This document shows, piece after piece, positions 38,243-45,859 of a stretch of 45,859 nt of DNA; the first letter of the stretch is position 1, and each line of letters begins with the position of its first letter. Source of the DNA: an uncultured Clostridia bacterium (lineage in GTDB: Bacteria; Bacillota; Clostridia; Christensenellales; UBA1242); the NCBI GenBank assembly GCA_934749845.1, contig CAKVHQ010000010.1:1-45859 (forward strand). Reading direction: 5' to 3'. The notes beneath the pieces were generated by a model. The model had not been told where the DNA came from. It saw only the letters and a list, made by a program, of their open reading frames with translations, and did no database searches. The position numbers were made by a program, and so were the translations under genes.

Positions 38243-40237
38243 TTGACTTACCTATCAACGGCAGAGGTCGCGGAAATCAAGGGCTGCACACCCAGATATG
38301 TCCGTCAGCTCGTCCAAAACGGTAAGCTTATGGGCGAAACAAAGGACAACGCCGCGAACAACCGCACCGAATACATAATCCCTCTGACGGCACTGCCGCA
38401 GGACTTACAGCTTAAATGGGAAAATCAGCAGCGCCGCTCGCTTGGCTTAGAACCGGTTAAAAAGGCAGTTAAAGCGCCTTTAAAGGCTGAAAACGCGCGC
38501 CTTACGCTGGACGATCTTACGGATAAGCAGCGCAGCGAGCTGTATCTCTGGACAGGGATCATCAAGGACTGGCTCACTATCCGGGACAGCTACGAACAGT
38601 ACAGCAAGGGCGAAATTGATGAGATGTTCGTCCAGGCGGCTCGGCTGAAATACCCCGACCTGGAGATAAGCACGGATATTCTTTACCGCAGGCTCAAAGC
38701 CTACCGGAACTCGGACATTTCCGGGCTTATCGACAAGCGAGGCGGCAGCAACAAGGGAACGACCGTCGTTCCGGAGTTCATGATGAACGCGTTCAGCCGG
38801 TTCTACCTCGACCAGCAGTGCCTTCCTATAACGAGCTGCTACAAATTCACCCGGGACTGGGTGCAGGAGCATTACCCGGAAAACCTGCCGGACATGCCGT
38901 CAGAACGCACGTTCCGCCGAAGAGCCGAAGATATTCCGTATGCGGTGCGTATGTACTTCCGCAACGGCGACAAGGCATTCTCGGACAAGTGCCTGCCGTA
39001 TGTCGAGCGACTTTACGACGATCTCCACGCAAACGATGTCTGGATAGCAGATAACCACACTTTCGATTTCTTCACCGCAGGAAAGGACGGCAAGGTTCGC
39101 CGACTGTACCTCACAGCGTTCCTTGACGCGAAATCCGGCGCTATGATGGGCTGGAACCTCACATATGCGCCCTCCGGCGACAGCACGCTGCTGGCGCTCC
39201 GGCACGGAATACTGAGGTGCGGAGTTCCGAAAGCGGTGTATTTTGACAACGGTTCCGAGTTCCTTGTAAGCGATATCGGCGGTCGAGGACACCGCCGCAA
39301 AAAGGACTGGAACAAGGATCCTCTGCCGCCGAACATCTTGCAGTTCCTCGGAATCGAAATGCACAACGCTATCGTCCGGAACGCAAAAGCAAAGCCCATT
39401 GAGCGAACATTCTGCACTTTCAAGAACCAGTTTTCCCGCTGCATTCCCACGTTCTGCGGGGGCACGATACTGGAACGCCCGGAAAGCCTGAAATACAAGC
39501 TGAAGCACGGCATAATCCCGGAAGAAGAACAGATAAGAATTGCGCTGGACTCTTACATAGACGGCTGTTTCAACGCTGCTCCCTACGGCGGCAAGGAGCG
39601 CCGCTATAAGGGAATGAGGCGGTTCGAAGTCTGGAACAGCAGCATACAGGACACCGTTTTCCGCACAGCCGACGAAGCGAACCTCTCAATGCTGCTTAAA
39701 CGTGTCAGCAAGCCGCAGGCGGTCAACCGCAACGGCGTGTACATCAATTTTGCGGGAGAAAAGCTGTGGTACCGCGGCGCGGATACTGTTCTCCATATTG
39801 GCGAAAAGGTGTATGTCCGTTACGATCCGGCAGATCTCCGCAGCGTGCGTGTGTATGACATGGCTACGGACAAATATCTCTGGACATGGAATCTGGACGA
39901 CGACCTCCTGGTTGACTACCTCACAAATCACCGCGAAGATATCGCCACCGCCGAGAAGCAGATCGCCGAGAGCAAAAAGCTCGTCCGGGAATATGGTCGC
40001 GGGATCCTCGACAGTGTGGACGCAGACAAGCGTATCGACATCTTCGCCGCAATGGTCAAGAATTCCGTTGAGGGCAGCAAGGACATGGTATTCAAGAAGC
40101 CCGCGAAATTCGTCCCGGTGTTTTCCGAAGAGAAGCTGGAGAAATCCCCGGCGCTTGGAGATATCAGCGAGATCTCCGTCAACATTGATATTCTGGATAA
40201 GTTAAACGCAGCGGCAGCGAGCCGCAGAAAGGACTGA
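38243..40237 (+). CDS. MuA-like DDE transposase
   Basis: The 664-residue transposase inserts phage DNA and drives replicative transposition. The N-terminal helix-turn-helix region (TAEVAEIKGCTPRYVRQLVQ) should bind the phage ends. The catalytic triad is visible as Asp270 (WIADNHTFD), Asp335 (VYFDNGSEF) and Glu387 (KAKPIERTF), very close to the spacing in phage Mu transposase. A C-terminal region follows (about 560-664) that in Mu contacts MuB. The start is TTG 38243 with AAAGGAG 8 nt upstream; an open frame back to 38006 lacks a site and reads through non-coding repeats. Length matches MuA (663 residues). Confidence 0.95.
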   Translation: MTYLSTAEVAEIKGCTPRYVRQLVQNGKLMGETKDNAANNRTEYIIPLTALPQDLQLKWENQQRRSLGLEPVKKAVKAPLKAENARLTLDDLTDKQRSELYLWTGIIKDWLTIRDSYEQYSKGEIDEMFVQAARLKYPDLEISTDILYRRLKAYRNSDISGLIDKRGGSNKGTTVVPEFMMNAFSRFYLDQQCLPITSCYKFTRDWVQEHYPENLPDMPSERTFRRRAEDIPYAVRMYFRNGDKAFSDKCLPYVERLYDDLHANDVWIADNHTFDFFTAGKDGKVRRLYLTAFLDAKSGAMMGWNLTYAPSGDSTLLALRHGILRCGVPKAVYFDNGSEFLVSDIGGRGHRRKKDWNKDPLPPNILQFLGIEMHNAIVRNAKAKPIERTFCTFKNQFSRCIPTFCGGTILERPESLKYKLKHGIIPEEEQIRIALDSYIDGCFNAAPYGGKERRYKGMRRFEVWNSSIQDTVFRTADEANLSMLLKRVSKPQAVNRNGVYINFAGEKLWYRGADTVLHIGEKVYVRYDPADLRSVRVYDMATDKYLWTWNLDDDLLVDYLTNHREDIATAEKQIAESKKLVREYGRGILDSVDADKRIDIFAAMVKNSVEGSKDMVFKKPAKFVPVFSEEKLEKSPALGDISEISVNIDILDKLNAAAASRRKD

Positions 40238-40241
40238 CATC

Positions 40242-41213
40242 ATGGCAGAACAGAAAGTGATAAGGGAGCTTACGTCGAAGCAGCGGGAAGCCCTTGAAAA
40301 GATATCGGCTACAGCTGCGGAGCTGGGAATCTCCGAAGCAAAGCTCTGCGAACGCATAGGGATAACCGGCTCGGCGCTGTCGCAGATACGCAAGGGGTAC
40401 TACGCCGGGAACTGGGATAACCAGTTTGAAAAAATCTACGCTTACTTTGAGAACAAGGAAGCGGCTTCCGAAACCTACACCGAGGTCGAGTACGCTCCCA
40501 CTTCGATCTCAACGCTGGTTTACAAGACGGTACGTAACACTCAACTCAAGGGCGGATTTGCCTTTGTGACCGGGGACGCCGGTGTCGGCAAGACCAAGGC
40601 GCTCCACAAGTACATAGAGGATCACCCACACGACAGCGTGATGATAACTATAAATTCCTGCACCAAGAGCACAAAGGCAGTGCTAAAGCTGCTGGCTCTA
40701 AGCCTGGGCGTGCCGGTCACTCAGTCCCTGGACGACCTGTGGATGAGCATTGCGGCAAAGCTCCACGACGGAATGGTCGTCGCAGTAGACGAAGCGCAGC
40801 TCCTCACTTACGGAAGCATCGAAGCGCTCCGCTCGTTCACGGATTTCTTTGCGGAGCGCCGCCAGACCCTCGGCGTTGTACTGGTCGGAAACCAGGGGAT
40901 ACGTGAGAAAATCGAGGGCAAGTCCCGGGAACAGTACCGTCAGGTCGCGAACCGCGCATGGCAGCGGCAGCAGATAAGCACCGGGGATGTGCAGCAGGAG
41001 GACATCAAAATGCTGTTCCCGGTGCTGGAGGGCAGGGAGCAGGAAATGACGCTCCTCTACAAGGTAGCCCAGACCGCCGAGGGGATACGCGGAGCAGTCC
41101 GGCTGTTCGGGAACGCCTTTGACTCCGGTGACTACGATTTTAACGGAATAGTCCGCATGGCTAAGATGATGCACCTTGACCTCAAGGGCGCGGAAAAGGT
41201 GGTGCGGTCATGA
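40242..41213 (+). CDS. MuB-like AAA+ ATPase, transposition target activator
   Basis: The 323-residue protein has an N-terminal helix-turn-helix (LGISEAKLCERIGITGSALS) and an AAA+ domain with Walker A TGDAGVGKTKAL (about residue 110) and Walker B MVVAVDEAQLL (about 180). MuB proteins bind target DNA, bring it to the transposase and protect the phage from self-insertion. It begins 4 nt after the transposase stop. Its own stop overlaps the next ATG. The length is close to Mu MuB (312 residues). Confidence 0.93.
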   Translation: MAEQKVIRELTSKQREALEKISATAAELGISEAKLCERIGITGSALSQIRKGYYAGNWDNQFEKIYAYFENKEAASETYTEVEYAPTSISTLVYKTVRNTQLKGGFAFVTGDAGVGKTKALHKYIEDHPHDSVMITINSCTKSTKAVLKLLALSLGVPVTQSLDDLWMSIAAKLHDGMVVAVDEAQLLTYGSIEALRSFTDFFAERRQTLGVVLVGNQGIREKIEGKSREQYRQVANRAWQRQQISTGDVQQEDIKMLFPVLEGREQEMTLLYKVAQTAEGIRGAVRLFGNAFDSGDYDFNGIVRMAKMMHLDLKGAEKVVRS

Positions 41214-41374
41214 AGCATGGGAAGAACCCCACACGCCGCCAGAAGGAGTATATAGCTTCCCTGCGGCTCAACCCCGACAACTGGCTCGTCTGCAAGGACA
41301 CTCCGGACGAACTGATACTGGAGCACAAGTACAGCGGAAACATTAAGGTGATAAGAAAGGAGCTTTTCAGATGA
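41210..41374 (+). CDS. DUF6906-like small protein
   Basis: The 54-residue protein starts MKHGKNPTRRQKEYIASLRL and continues with LNPDNWLVCKDTPDELILEH. This matches the pattern of the DUF6906 family of short Firmicute phage proteins. The start overlaps the MuB stop (ATGA) and the stop overlaps the next start, so it is coupled on both sides. Function unknown. Confidence 0.85.
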   Translation: MKHGKNPTRRQKEYIASLRLNPDNWLVCKDTPDELILEHKYSGNIKVIRKELFR

Positions 41375-41658
41375 GATACGAATACGGGCTTGCATTCTTC
41401 TGCGGCGTGGTAGTCATGGCAATTGCGAATGCGCTTTCGCTGGGGCTTCTGCCCTGCCGGGCGCTAGCGGTGATATTCCTGCTGGTTGCCCTGGCAGCCG
41501 TCGCGGTTTCCGGGTACCTGCTCGGGCGCAGGAGCTGCCGGAAACTGGTACAGCACCGATCATACAACGAGGGCGTTCGCAAGGGACTGGCGATCGGACG
41601 GGCGGAACGGCAGTCGGAGATACAGAGGTTCCTGGAAGTGGGTGATGGGAATGACTGA
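41371..41658 (+). CDS. Small phage membrane protein
   Basis: The 95-residue protein has two hydrophobic helices (LAFFCGVVVMAIANALSLGL, about residues 7-27, and AVIFLLVALAAVAVSGYLLG, about 33-52). A basic, helical cytoplasmic tail follows, with YNEGVRKGLAIGRAERQ. The start overlaps the previous stop, with AAAGGAG upstream. The family is unknown. Its position among early genes does not fit a holin, which would usually lie near the lysis genes. Confidence 0.75.
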   Translation: MRYEYGLAFFCGVVVMAIANALSLGLLPCRALAVIFLLVALAAVAVSGYLLGRRSCRKLVQHRSYNEGVRKGLAIGRAERQSEIQRFLEVGDGND

Positions 41659-41923
41659 CAATCTAAGCCAGCACATAGAAGAAGCCAAGCACGCCATAGG
41701 GCTTGATTACAAAAATCCGTATACCAGGCATGGAAAGAGGTTTTACAAGCCCTATCGTAATCATTTCGCTACTACAGCTACAAACAAAGTATGGACGAAA
41801 CTGAAAGAGCTGGGATATGCAAATCACGATGAGCCCAATGAGTATGGCGTCATTTTCAGCCTTACCGCAAAGGGGCTTGAATGGCTTGGAAGCGAACTTG
41901 GAATCACCATCTATAATGTGTGA
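41651..41923 (+). CDS. Small phage protein, winged-helix-like
   Basis: The 90-residue protein contains TNKVWTKLKELGYANHDEPN followed by YGVIFSLTAKGLEWLGSELG, a helix-strand pattern like small winged-helix domains of phage proteins. ATG 41651 is chosen; an in-frame ATG at 41645 is also possible because both have G-rich sequence upstream. It overlaps the end of the membrane protein gene by 8 nt. The coding is AT-richer than its neighbours, as is the next gene. Confidence 0.7.
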   Translation: MTDNLSQHIEEAKHAIGLDYKNPYTRHGKRFYKPYRNHFATTATNKVWTKLKELGYANHDEPNEYGVIFSLTAKGLEWLGSELGITIYNV

Positions 41924-41932
41924 GGTGCAATT

Positions 41933-42208
41933 GTGAAATACTGGGTTGAAAATGACGGTTGCTATGAGCTGCATTTCGAGGAATTCGGTGCTGACAACGT
42001 TATCCTAAAATTCGTCCAAGACACAGACGATAAAACCTGTTTCTGGTATGTGTCTGAAGAACTGAATAATCCCCAAGGCGACTATGAATTTTATGATGGT
42101 ATCGAAGAAGCTAAGGAGGAATTTGAGTCGATGTATGAAGATCACTTAAAAAGTCAAATCGACTATTATGAAGATTTGCTTGAACAGTGGAATGATACAG
42201 ATAGCTGA
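41933..42208 (+). CDS. Small acidic phage protein (GTG start)
   Basis: The 91-residue protein is strongly acidic with many aromatic residues (CYELHFEEFGADNVILKFVQ, DDKTCFWYVSEELNNPQGDY) and ends in a helical tail. GTG 41933 follows GAGGTGCAATT. Its acidity and aromatic content recall small DNA-mimic or inhibitor proteins, but nothing specific is recognised. It is AT-richer than the phage average and may be a later acquisition with the gene before it. Confidence 0.7.
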   Translation: MKYWVENDGCYELHFEEFGADNVILKFVQDTDDKTCFWYVSEELNNPQGDYEFYDGIEEAKEEFESMYEDHLKSQIDYYEDLLEQWNDTDS

Positions 42209-42330
42209 TGGTTTCGGGGGGCTACGTCCCCCACCCTAATGCGGCTTCCGGCAGCGGAAACGGTTGCAAGCCCGTGCGAACGCAGAGCAGGGATAACGCC
42301 AGTCACACTGGCAGAAAGGAGAGTGATTGC

Positions 42331-42762
42331 ATGAAATTCAAGATTTACGACTATGAGAACGACCGTTCGGTGGACATCGAGCTGACCGCTTCTCAGTGGA
42401 AGGAACTCCAGACGTACCTGAAAGAGCTGAAGAACCCACCCGCGCATGACTACAAGGCGGTTCTAGACTGCTTTAACAGTATCTGCACCGGGCTTCCTCC
42501 GGCTACCAGGCTGACAGATAAGCGCAAACGCGCCATCATTAAAGCACAGAAAGACGGCTACGATCTGGAGCAGGTGTTCCGTACTGCCGCCCAGAGTTCG
42601 TTCCTCCGTGGACGGAATGACCGCAAGTGGCGGGCAAGCTTCGACTGGATAATGCAGCCTGGGAACCTTGTAAAGGTCGCCGAGGGGCAGTATTCCGACA
42701 ACGTTCCGGCTCCGGCTACGTCCGCGCCGATGTCCGGCAATCCGTTTAATGATTATGGATAA
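42331..42762 (+). CDS. Phage replisome-organiser-like protein (C-terminal-domain type)
   Basis: The 143-residue protein has segments LTDKRKRAIIKAQKDGYDLE and FLRGRNDRKWRASFDWIMQP then NLVKVAEGQYSDN. The last pattern is typical of the C-terminal part of phage replication initiators that recruit a helicase loader. The winged-helix part of such initiators is missing. The DnaC-like gene directly downstream supports a role in replication. ATG 42331 has AAAGGAGAGTGATTGC upstream; the longer frame to 42208 covers a G/C hairpin (GGGGG-CTACGT-CCCCC) and is not coding. Confidence 0.8.
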   Translation: MKFKIYDYENDRSVDIELTASQWKELQTYLKELKNPPAHDYKAVLDCFNSICTGLPPATRLTDKRKRAIIKAQKDGYDLEQVFRTAAQSSFLRGRNDRKWRASFDWIMQPGNLVKVAEGQYSDNVPAPATSAPMSGNPFNDYG

Positions 42763-43600
42763 AATAAACGGAGCGGAATTTGTGAAGTCACTTGCGGCGA
42801 TACATGCGCAAAACGACCCGCCGGTGGAGGGCGACTACACGGACGAGGACGGACTGCTCCACTGCGGAAAGTGTGGTGGAAAGAGGCGCAGCCGCATTGA
42901 AGTCAGCGGCGAGGAGATCATCGTGCCGGTGCCCTGCGAGTGCAGGCTCCGGAAGATCGAGGACGAGAAAAAGCAGACTGCTGCAACGCTGGCAGCCATG
43001 CGCGTCACGGAATTGCGGAGGCTGTCGCTTATGGACTCCACCCTGGCAGCGGTGAGATTTTCGGGCGCTGACCAGTCCGGGGACAACGCCAGCAGCATTG
43101 CAAAGTGCCGCAGGTATGCCAAGAAATTTGCGCAGATGCGCCGGGACAACCGCGGACTGCTGCTGTTCGGCGGCGTCGGCACCGGAAAAACCTACACGGC
43201 AGCGTGCATCGCAAATGAATTGCTGGCGCAGGGAATACCGGTCGTTATGACGTCCCTGGTAAAGCTCATCGACGGCGGCGCGGACGAATTATGCAGCCGC
43301 ATGTCGGCAATAGACCTGCTTATCCTGGACGACCTCGGCGCTGAGCGCTCCACGGATTACGCCCTGGAGCAGATCTACAACATCGTGGACAGTCGCTACA
43401 GAGTGGGACTTCCGGTGATCTACACCACAAATCTCACGCTTGAGGAGCTGAAGCACCCGTCAGATCTGCGGTACGCCAGGACATATGATCGTATCCTGGA
43501 ACGGTGCTTCCCGGTGGAGTTCCGCGGGAATTCCCGCAGGAAAGCCGGAGCATGGCAGGGATTTGAGGACATGCAGGCGCTTTTAGGGGGTGATGAATAA
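42749..43600 (+). CDS. DnaC/IstB-like helicase loader ATPase
   Basis: The 283-residue protein has a Cys-rich N-terminal part (LHCGKCGGKRR with VPCEC, a possible zinc site, about residues 38-65). An AAA+ domain follows, with Walker A LLLFGGVGTGKTYTAA (about 140), Walker B LLILDDLGAE (about 190) and a sensor region YTTNLTLEELKHP. DnaC-like loaders place the host replicative helicase at the phage fork. It overlaps the preceding gene by 14 nt and has no clear ribosome binding site, so translation is likely coupled; ATG 42755 is an alternative start. Confidence 0.9.
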   Translation: MIMDKINGAEFVKSLAAIHAQNDPPVEGDYTDEDGLLHCGKCGGKRRSRIEVSGEEIIVPVPCECRLRKIEDEKKQTAATLAAMRVTELRRLSLMDSTLAAVRFSGADQSGDNASSIAKCRRYAKKFAQMRRDNRGLLLFGGVGTGKTYTAACIANELLAQGIPVVMTSLVKLIDGGADELCSRMSAIDLLILDDLGAERSTDYALEQIYNIVDSRYRVGLPVIYTTNLTLEELKHPSDLRYARTYDRILERCFPVEFRGNSRRKAGAWQGFEDMQALLGGDE

Positions 43601-43824
43601 TGACTAAAACTGAGTGCGCCAACTACAACCACGGCAAAGACCGCTGCAACCTGCTCATGGAGCTGGTATGCGAGCAGAAATGCCGGTGCACGTTCTTCTG
43701 CACCTACGCCCAGAGGGAGCTTTCCGACCGGAAGCATGATGAGCTGCTGCGGAGCAAGCCGGAGGAAGTCCAGGACAGGGCGGCGCTGCTGTATTACGGT
43801 GGGAAGAAGCCATGGAACAAGTGA
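43600..43824 (+). CDS. Cys-rich small phage protein
   Basis: The 74-residue protein contains eight or so Cys and His residues in the first half (NYNHGKDRCNLLMELVCEQK, CRCTFFCTYA), suggesting a metal-binding fold. The second half is charged and helical. The start overlaps the stop of the DnaC-like gene by one base, with GGGGGTGATGAAT upstream. The family is not recognised; many temperate phages of Firmicutes carry a similar Cys-rich early protein. Confidence 0.72.
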   Translation: MTKTECANYNHGKDRCNLLMELVCEQKCRCTFFCTYAQRELSDRKHDELLRSKPEEVQDRAALLYYGGKKPWNK

Positions 43825-43850
43825 TTTAAACAGTGTTTAAGGAGGATTTT

Positions 43851-44105
43851 ATGGACAAGAAATTCAAGAAGCTTACCAAGTCCCGCGGGCTGACGATACC
43901 CAGGGATATGGCGGCGCACCTCGACCTTGACGCCGGAACCGCGGTAGACCTTACCGCTTCCGGGGACGGTAAGCTCATCATCACCAGGCACATCGACACC
44001 TGCCGTTTCTGCGGCGGCGCGGAAAAGGTGAAGCAGTTCGGCGGCATCTACTGCTGCCCCCTGTGCGCCACAAAGCTGTATCAGGAGGTAACGGCAGATG
44101 AATGA
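43851..44105 (+). CDS. AbrB-like domain fused to a zinc-ribbon
   Basis: The 84-residue protein has an N-terminal AbrB/MazE-type swapped-hairpin pattern (KKLTKSRGLTIPRDMAAHLD, then AGTAVDLTASGDGKLIITRH, residues 6-48). The zinc-ribbon follows, with CRFCGG and CCPLCATKL. Such proteins bind DNA as dimers and act as regulators. ATG 43851 has AAGGAGGATTTT upstream; an earlier ATG at 43833 has no site. It overlaps the next gene by 8 nt. Confidence 0.82.
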   Translation: MDKKFKKLTKSRGLTIPRDMAAHLDLDAGTAVDLTASGDGKLIITRHIDTCRFCGGAEKVKQFGGIYCCPLCATKLYQEVTADE

Positions 44106-44736
44106 TATCATTGATAAGGTGCGGGAACTCAGCCAGATCAAAGCGGATATTGCGAAACTCAGCGACCGTAAGAAGCAGCTTGAAGCTTACTTTCTGGAAC
44201 GCGGCGGCGATGATGTCCTGGACACCAAGTTCAAGTCCACGGTGTACGCTGACCCGGATTCCCAGGCGGCAGTTACCTACACCGAAGCGCAGGCGCTGAC
44301 GATAGTTTATCCGCATTACCTTAAAGAAACGATGGGAGCGATGTTCCCGGATATCTTTGAGGAAGCCGTCAAGACCGAAGTCAAGCCGAAAAGCAAGGAT
44401 ATCGAGCGCATGCTCATCGGCATGTACACTGGGAATTACACCAAATCCACGCCGGAGGAGATAATCGCGCAGCTTCCCTGCGACGACAAGGCAAAGGCAG
44501 CGCTGGCGAAGAAGCTCAAGGGCGCGAAGTTCGAAACCGACCGGGACAACCTCGTGAAAATCGGCGGCTTCACGGAAGAGGACGCAAGCGATTACGCTTA
44601 CCTGTATGCGGAGGCAGTGGTCTGGCAGACATTCCGGCGCATTGCAGAGATGACCGGTGCGGACGACGCGCGACTGCTCCGCTGCATAAATCTCGGCGTT
44701 GCGGTGGACAGCTCCACCAAGATCGCGGTGACCTGA
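44098..44736 (+). CDS. Phage early protein of unknown function
   Basis: The 212-residue protein starts with a coiled-coil-like helix (VRELSQIKADIAKLSDRKKQ). A short beta part follows (KFKSTVYADPDSQAAVTYTE), then a larger helical domain (PEEIIAQLPCDDKAKAALAK). In Mu the host-nuclease inhibitor Gam lies in a similar place, but no Gam motif is recognised here. CAGGAGGTAACGGCAG precedes the ATG. It is followed directly by GemA with a one-base overlap. Confidence 0.75.
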   Translation: MNDIIDKVRELSQIKADIAKLSDRKKQLEAYFLERGGDDVLDTKFKSTVYADPDSQAAVTYTEAQALTIVYPHYLKETMGAMFPDIFEEAVKTEVKPKSKDIERMLIGMYTGNYTKSTPEEIIAQLPCDDKAKAALAKKLKGAKFETDRDNLVKIGGFTEEDASDYAYLYAEAVVWQTFRRIAEMTGADDARLLRCINLGVAVDSSTKIAVT

Positions 44737-45227
44737 TGGCTACCAAAGAACAGATCCGGCGTATATATGCCCTCGGCGCTGCCGCCGGACTGCTCGACCG
44801 AAGCGCCGGGAACGACGACAACCTCCACCTGTGGATAAAGCAGTTTTCCCTGAAAGACCACATCTCAGAGCTGACTGAGCAGCAGGCGGATTTCATCATC
44901 AAGCGCCTGGAGGAATACCGCTCGCAGGTCGCACCGAAACCGGAGCTCGTCACCGAGGAGCAAAAAAACTTGTGCTTTAAGCTGATGTACCGTATAGCGG
45001 ATATTTCCCGGTCGGAGATAAAGCCGCGGGAACGGATGCGGGGCGTAATCTCAAAAGTGACCGGCAGGGAGATACGTCCGGACAGGGACATATTCTTTAA
45101 TGTCACCCGGTCAGAGGGTTCGCAGATAATCGAAATGCTCAAGCGGATACTCCGCTCGGAGCAGAACAAACTGAAAAGGAGCAGTAAAAATGGGACTGGC
45201 AATGCTGGTAAAGAAGAGCCACCTTAA
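44736..45227 (+). CDS. gemA: GemA/gp16-family phage regulator (DUF1018)
   Basis: The 163-residue protein starts MATKEQIRRIYALGAAAGLL and contains LTEQQADFIIKRLEEY, followed by a C-terminal region with EEQKNLCFKLMYRIADISRS. This is the GemA/gp16 (DUF1018) pattern found in Mu-like phages next to mor. GemA affects host gene expression and phage replication in Mu. It overlaps the start of the Mor-like gene by 38 nt. A basic, low-complexity C-terminus is probably disordered. Confidence 0.88.
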   Translation: MATKEQIRRIYALGAAAGLLDRSAGNDDNLHLWIKQFSLKDHISELTEQQADFIIKRLEEYRSQVAPKPELVTEEQKNLCFKLMYRIADISRSEIKPRERMRGVISKVTGREIRPDRDIFFNVTRSEGSQIIEMLKRILRSEQNKLKRSSKNGTGNAGKEEPP

Positions 45228-45450
45228 CGCCGACCAGCAGGAGGTGGCGGACATCATCGGGCTGGAGAACTACCAGGCGCTCATAGACGTCTACGGCGGC
45301 GACAGGCTGTATATACCTAAAGCCAGGAGCATAGTTCCGGCATCGGAACTGGCTCAGGAGATACGCCGAAGGCGGCAGAACGGCGACAGCACCGAACAGA
45401 TAGCACGGGATCTTGAGATACCCGCTGCGGATATTCGCAAAATAAAATGA
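45190..45450 (+). CDS. mor: Mor/C-family middle-gene activator
   Basis: The 86-residue protein has the Mor pattern: LENYQALIDVYGGDRLYIPK (dimerisation strand region, residues 25-44), followed by a C-terminal helix-turn-helix (NGDSTEQIARDLEIPAADIR). Mor activates transcription of middle genes in Mu-like phages. It is shorter than Mu Mor (129 residues), as in many Firmicute relatives. AAGGAGCAGTAAAA precedes the ATG. It is the last gene before a strong terminator, as expected for the end of the early operon. Confidence 0.85.
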   Translation: MGLAMLVKKSHLNADQQEVADIIGLENYQALIDVYGGDRLYIPKARSIVPASELAQEIRRRRQNGDSTEQIARDLEIPAADIRKIK

Positions 45451-45453
45451 TCA

Positions 45454-45480
45454 ATCCCCCGGTCTTTCCGGGGGATTTTT
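45454..45480 (+). terminator. Early-operon terminator
   Basis: ATCCCCCGG pairs with CCGGGGGAT around TCTTT, followed by TTTT. It lies 3 nt after the Mor-like stop and closes the early operon. Confidence 0.92.
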
Positions 45481-45507
45481 CCTTTATATAGTGCCGTTGT
45501 CTGTTGG

Positions 45508-45536
45508 TGTACAAAATACATTTTTTATAGTATAAT
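45508..45536 (+). promoter_or_regulatory. Probable Mor-dependent middle promoter
   Basis: A perfect TATAAT (45531-45536) has no good -35 box. Instead a small dyad TGTA-CAAAA-TACA (45508-45520) lies upstream. Lack of a -35 with an upstream dyad fits promoters activated by Mor-type proteins. The GTG of the next gene is about 40 nt downstream. Confidence 0.6.
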
Positions 45537-45575
45537 AGGAGAAGATAAAAAATTACATCTTAAAGAGGTGATACC

Positions 45576-45859
45576 GTGGACTTCGACACTATCTATAACA
45601 TGATACTTACCGCCGGAATGGGTGCGATAACGTTTTTCCTGAAACGCAGTTTCGACAAGCTGGACAGCCGTGCAAGCCGTTCGGAGGTTGAGGAGCTTAA
45701 AAACAAGCTTGGCAGCCGCGCGAGCCGCTCCGATGTCGAGGAACTCAAGGACAAGCTTGAGAGCGCCGACGAGAAGTATGCCAGCAAATCCGAACTTAAC
45801 GAACTGAAAAAATCCATCGAGAAAATTGAGAACAACATAGATTTCCTCAAGGAAAACAC
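45576..45859 (+). CDS. Coiled-coil phage protein with tandem repeats (partial at right edge)
   Basis: The open frame from GTG 45576 (MDFDTIYNMILTAGMGAITF) has an N-terminal hydrophobic stretch, then heptad-like repeats. Two 16-residue units, DSRASRSEVEELKNKL and GSRASRSDVEELKDKL, follow each other, then a diverged third. AAAGAGGTGATACC precedes the GTG. No stop is reached before the window ends. Being first after the middle promoter, it may be a membrane-linked coiled-coil protein of the middle region. The family is not recognised. Confidence 0.75.
   Translation, partial: MDFDTIYNMILTAGMGAITFFLKRSFDKLDSRASRSEVEELKNKLGSRASRSDVEELKDKLESADEKYASKSELNELKKSIEKIENNIDFLKEN

Larger units (their letters stand above)
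35096..45859 (+). mobile_element. Mu-like transposable prophage, left (early) part
   Basis: A DDE transposase with MuA-like catalytic spacing is followed by a MuB-like ATPase, GemA/gp16 and a Mor-like activator. A divergent CI/Cro-type immunity region lies upstream. This is the early-region order of Mu-like phages. The proposed left end is the TG at 35096, where the frame of the host parA gene is lost. The right end lies outside the window. GC content is higher than in the flanking element, apart from an AT-richer patch at about 37.1-38.2 kb. Confidence 0.9.

Noticed and set aside
38480..40205. Several antisense and alternate-frame open frames across the transposase gene (for example 38900-39508 and 39702-40205)
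   Set aside because: They have no ribosome binding sites or recognisable domains and overlap a clear DDE transposase.
44098..44736. Gam-type host-nuclease inhibitor, expected near this place in Mu
   Set aside because: Only a leading coiled coil is shared; no Gam motif is visible, so it is left as unknown.

Overview
The window looks like DNA of a low-to-mid GC Firmicute of the Clostridia, most likely an Oscillospiraceae/Ruminococcus-type gut or rumen anaerobe. The support is strong AGGAGG-type ribosome binding sites, frequent TTG and GTG starts, a SpoVG homologue, and gene families typical of clostridial integrative conjugative elements (DUF3849, LPD28, DUF6017, DUF4320, giant SNF2-methylase proteins). 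The genus is an inference. Two mobile elements are nested here.

Region 1 (about 0.36-35.1 kb, almost all on the minus strand) is a conjugative or plasmid-like element. Read in its own direction (right to left) it starts with a maintenance/replication block: a ParA remnant, ParB, small membrane proteins, a DUF6017-type replication protein and a second ParB. Next comes a 2,656-residue ArdC-like/adenine-methylase/SNF2-helicase protein. After it lies a run of accessory genes: several unknowns, a DUF3849 protein, an LPD28 protein, a C5-cytosine methyltransferase, a TOPRIM protein, a ribbon-helix-helix protein and an Api92-like protein. Nearly every junction in this run carries the same short inverted repeat just upstream of the next ribosome binding site. 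A consensus promoter near 14.75 kb then starts a transfer/surface operon: a Thr/Pro-rich membrane protein, a large secreted protein, VirD4, a VirB2-like protein, SpoVG, a pilin-like protein, a VirB6-like protein and a PrgI/VirB3-like protein. The same transcript continues without a break into a complete Tad pilus locus (prepilin peptidase, CpaB, CpaE/TadZ, TadA, TadB, TadC and two TadE-like pseudopilins), which ends at a strong terminator at 361-388. No VirB4 ATPase and no relaxase are visible, so the Tad module sits where VirB4 would be expected.

Region 2 (about 35.1 kb to the right edge) is the left part of a Mu-like transposable prophage. It has a divergent CI-type/Cro-type immunity region with clear operators, a DDE transposase (MuA) and MuB ATPase, a set of small early genes including DUF6906, a replisome-organiser-like protein and a DnaC-like loader, GemA/gp16, a Mor-like activator, and then a terminator and a probable middle promoter. 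A coiled-coil gene runs off the right edge. The prophage appears to have inserted into parA of region 1: only the last 41 codons of parA remain next to parB, and the coding frame breaks at a TG dinucleotide near 35096, as expected for a Mu-type end.

The most unusual points are the fusion of a type IV secretion operon with a full Tad pilus locus, and the family of at least a dozen interspersed hairpin repeats placed 15-21 nt before start codons. One copy has compensatory stem changes, one set of copies is expanded into an exact 52-bp tandem array, and one copy is read in frame inside the giant protein.
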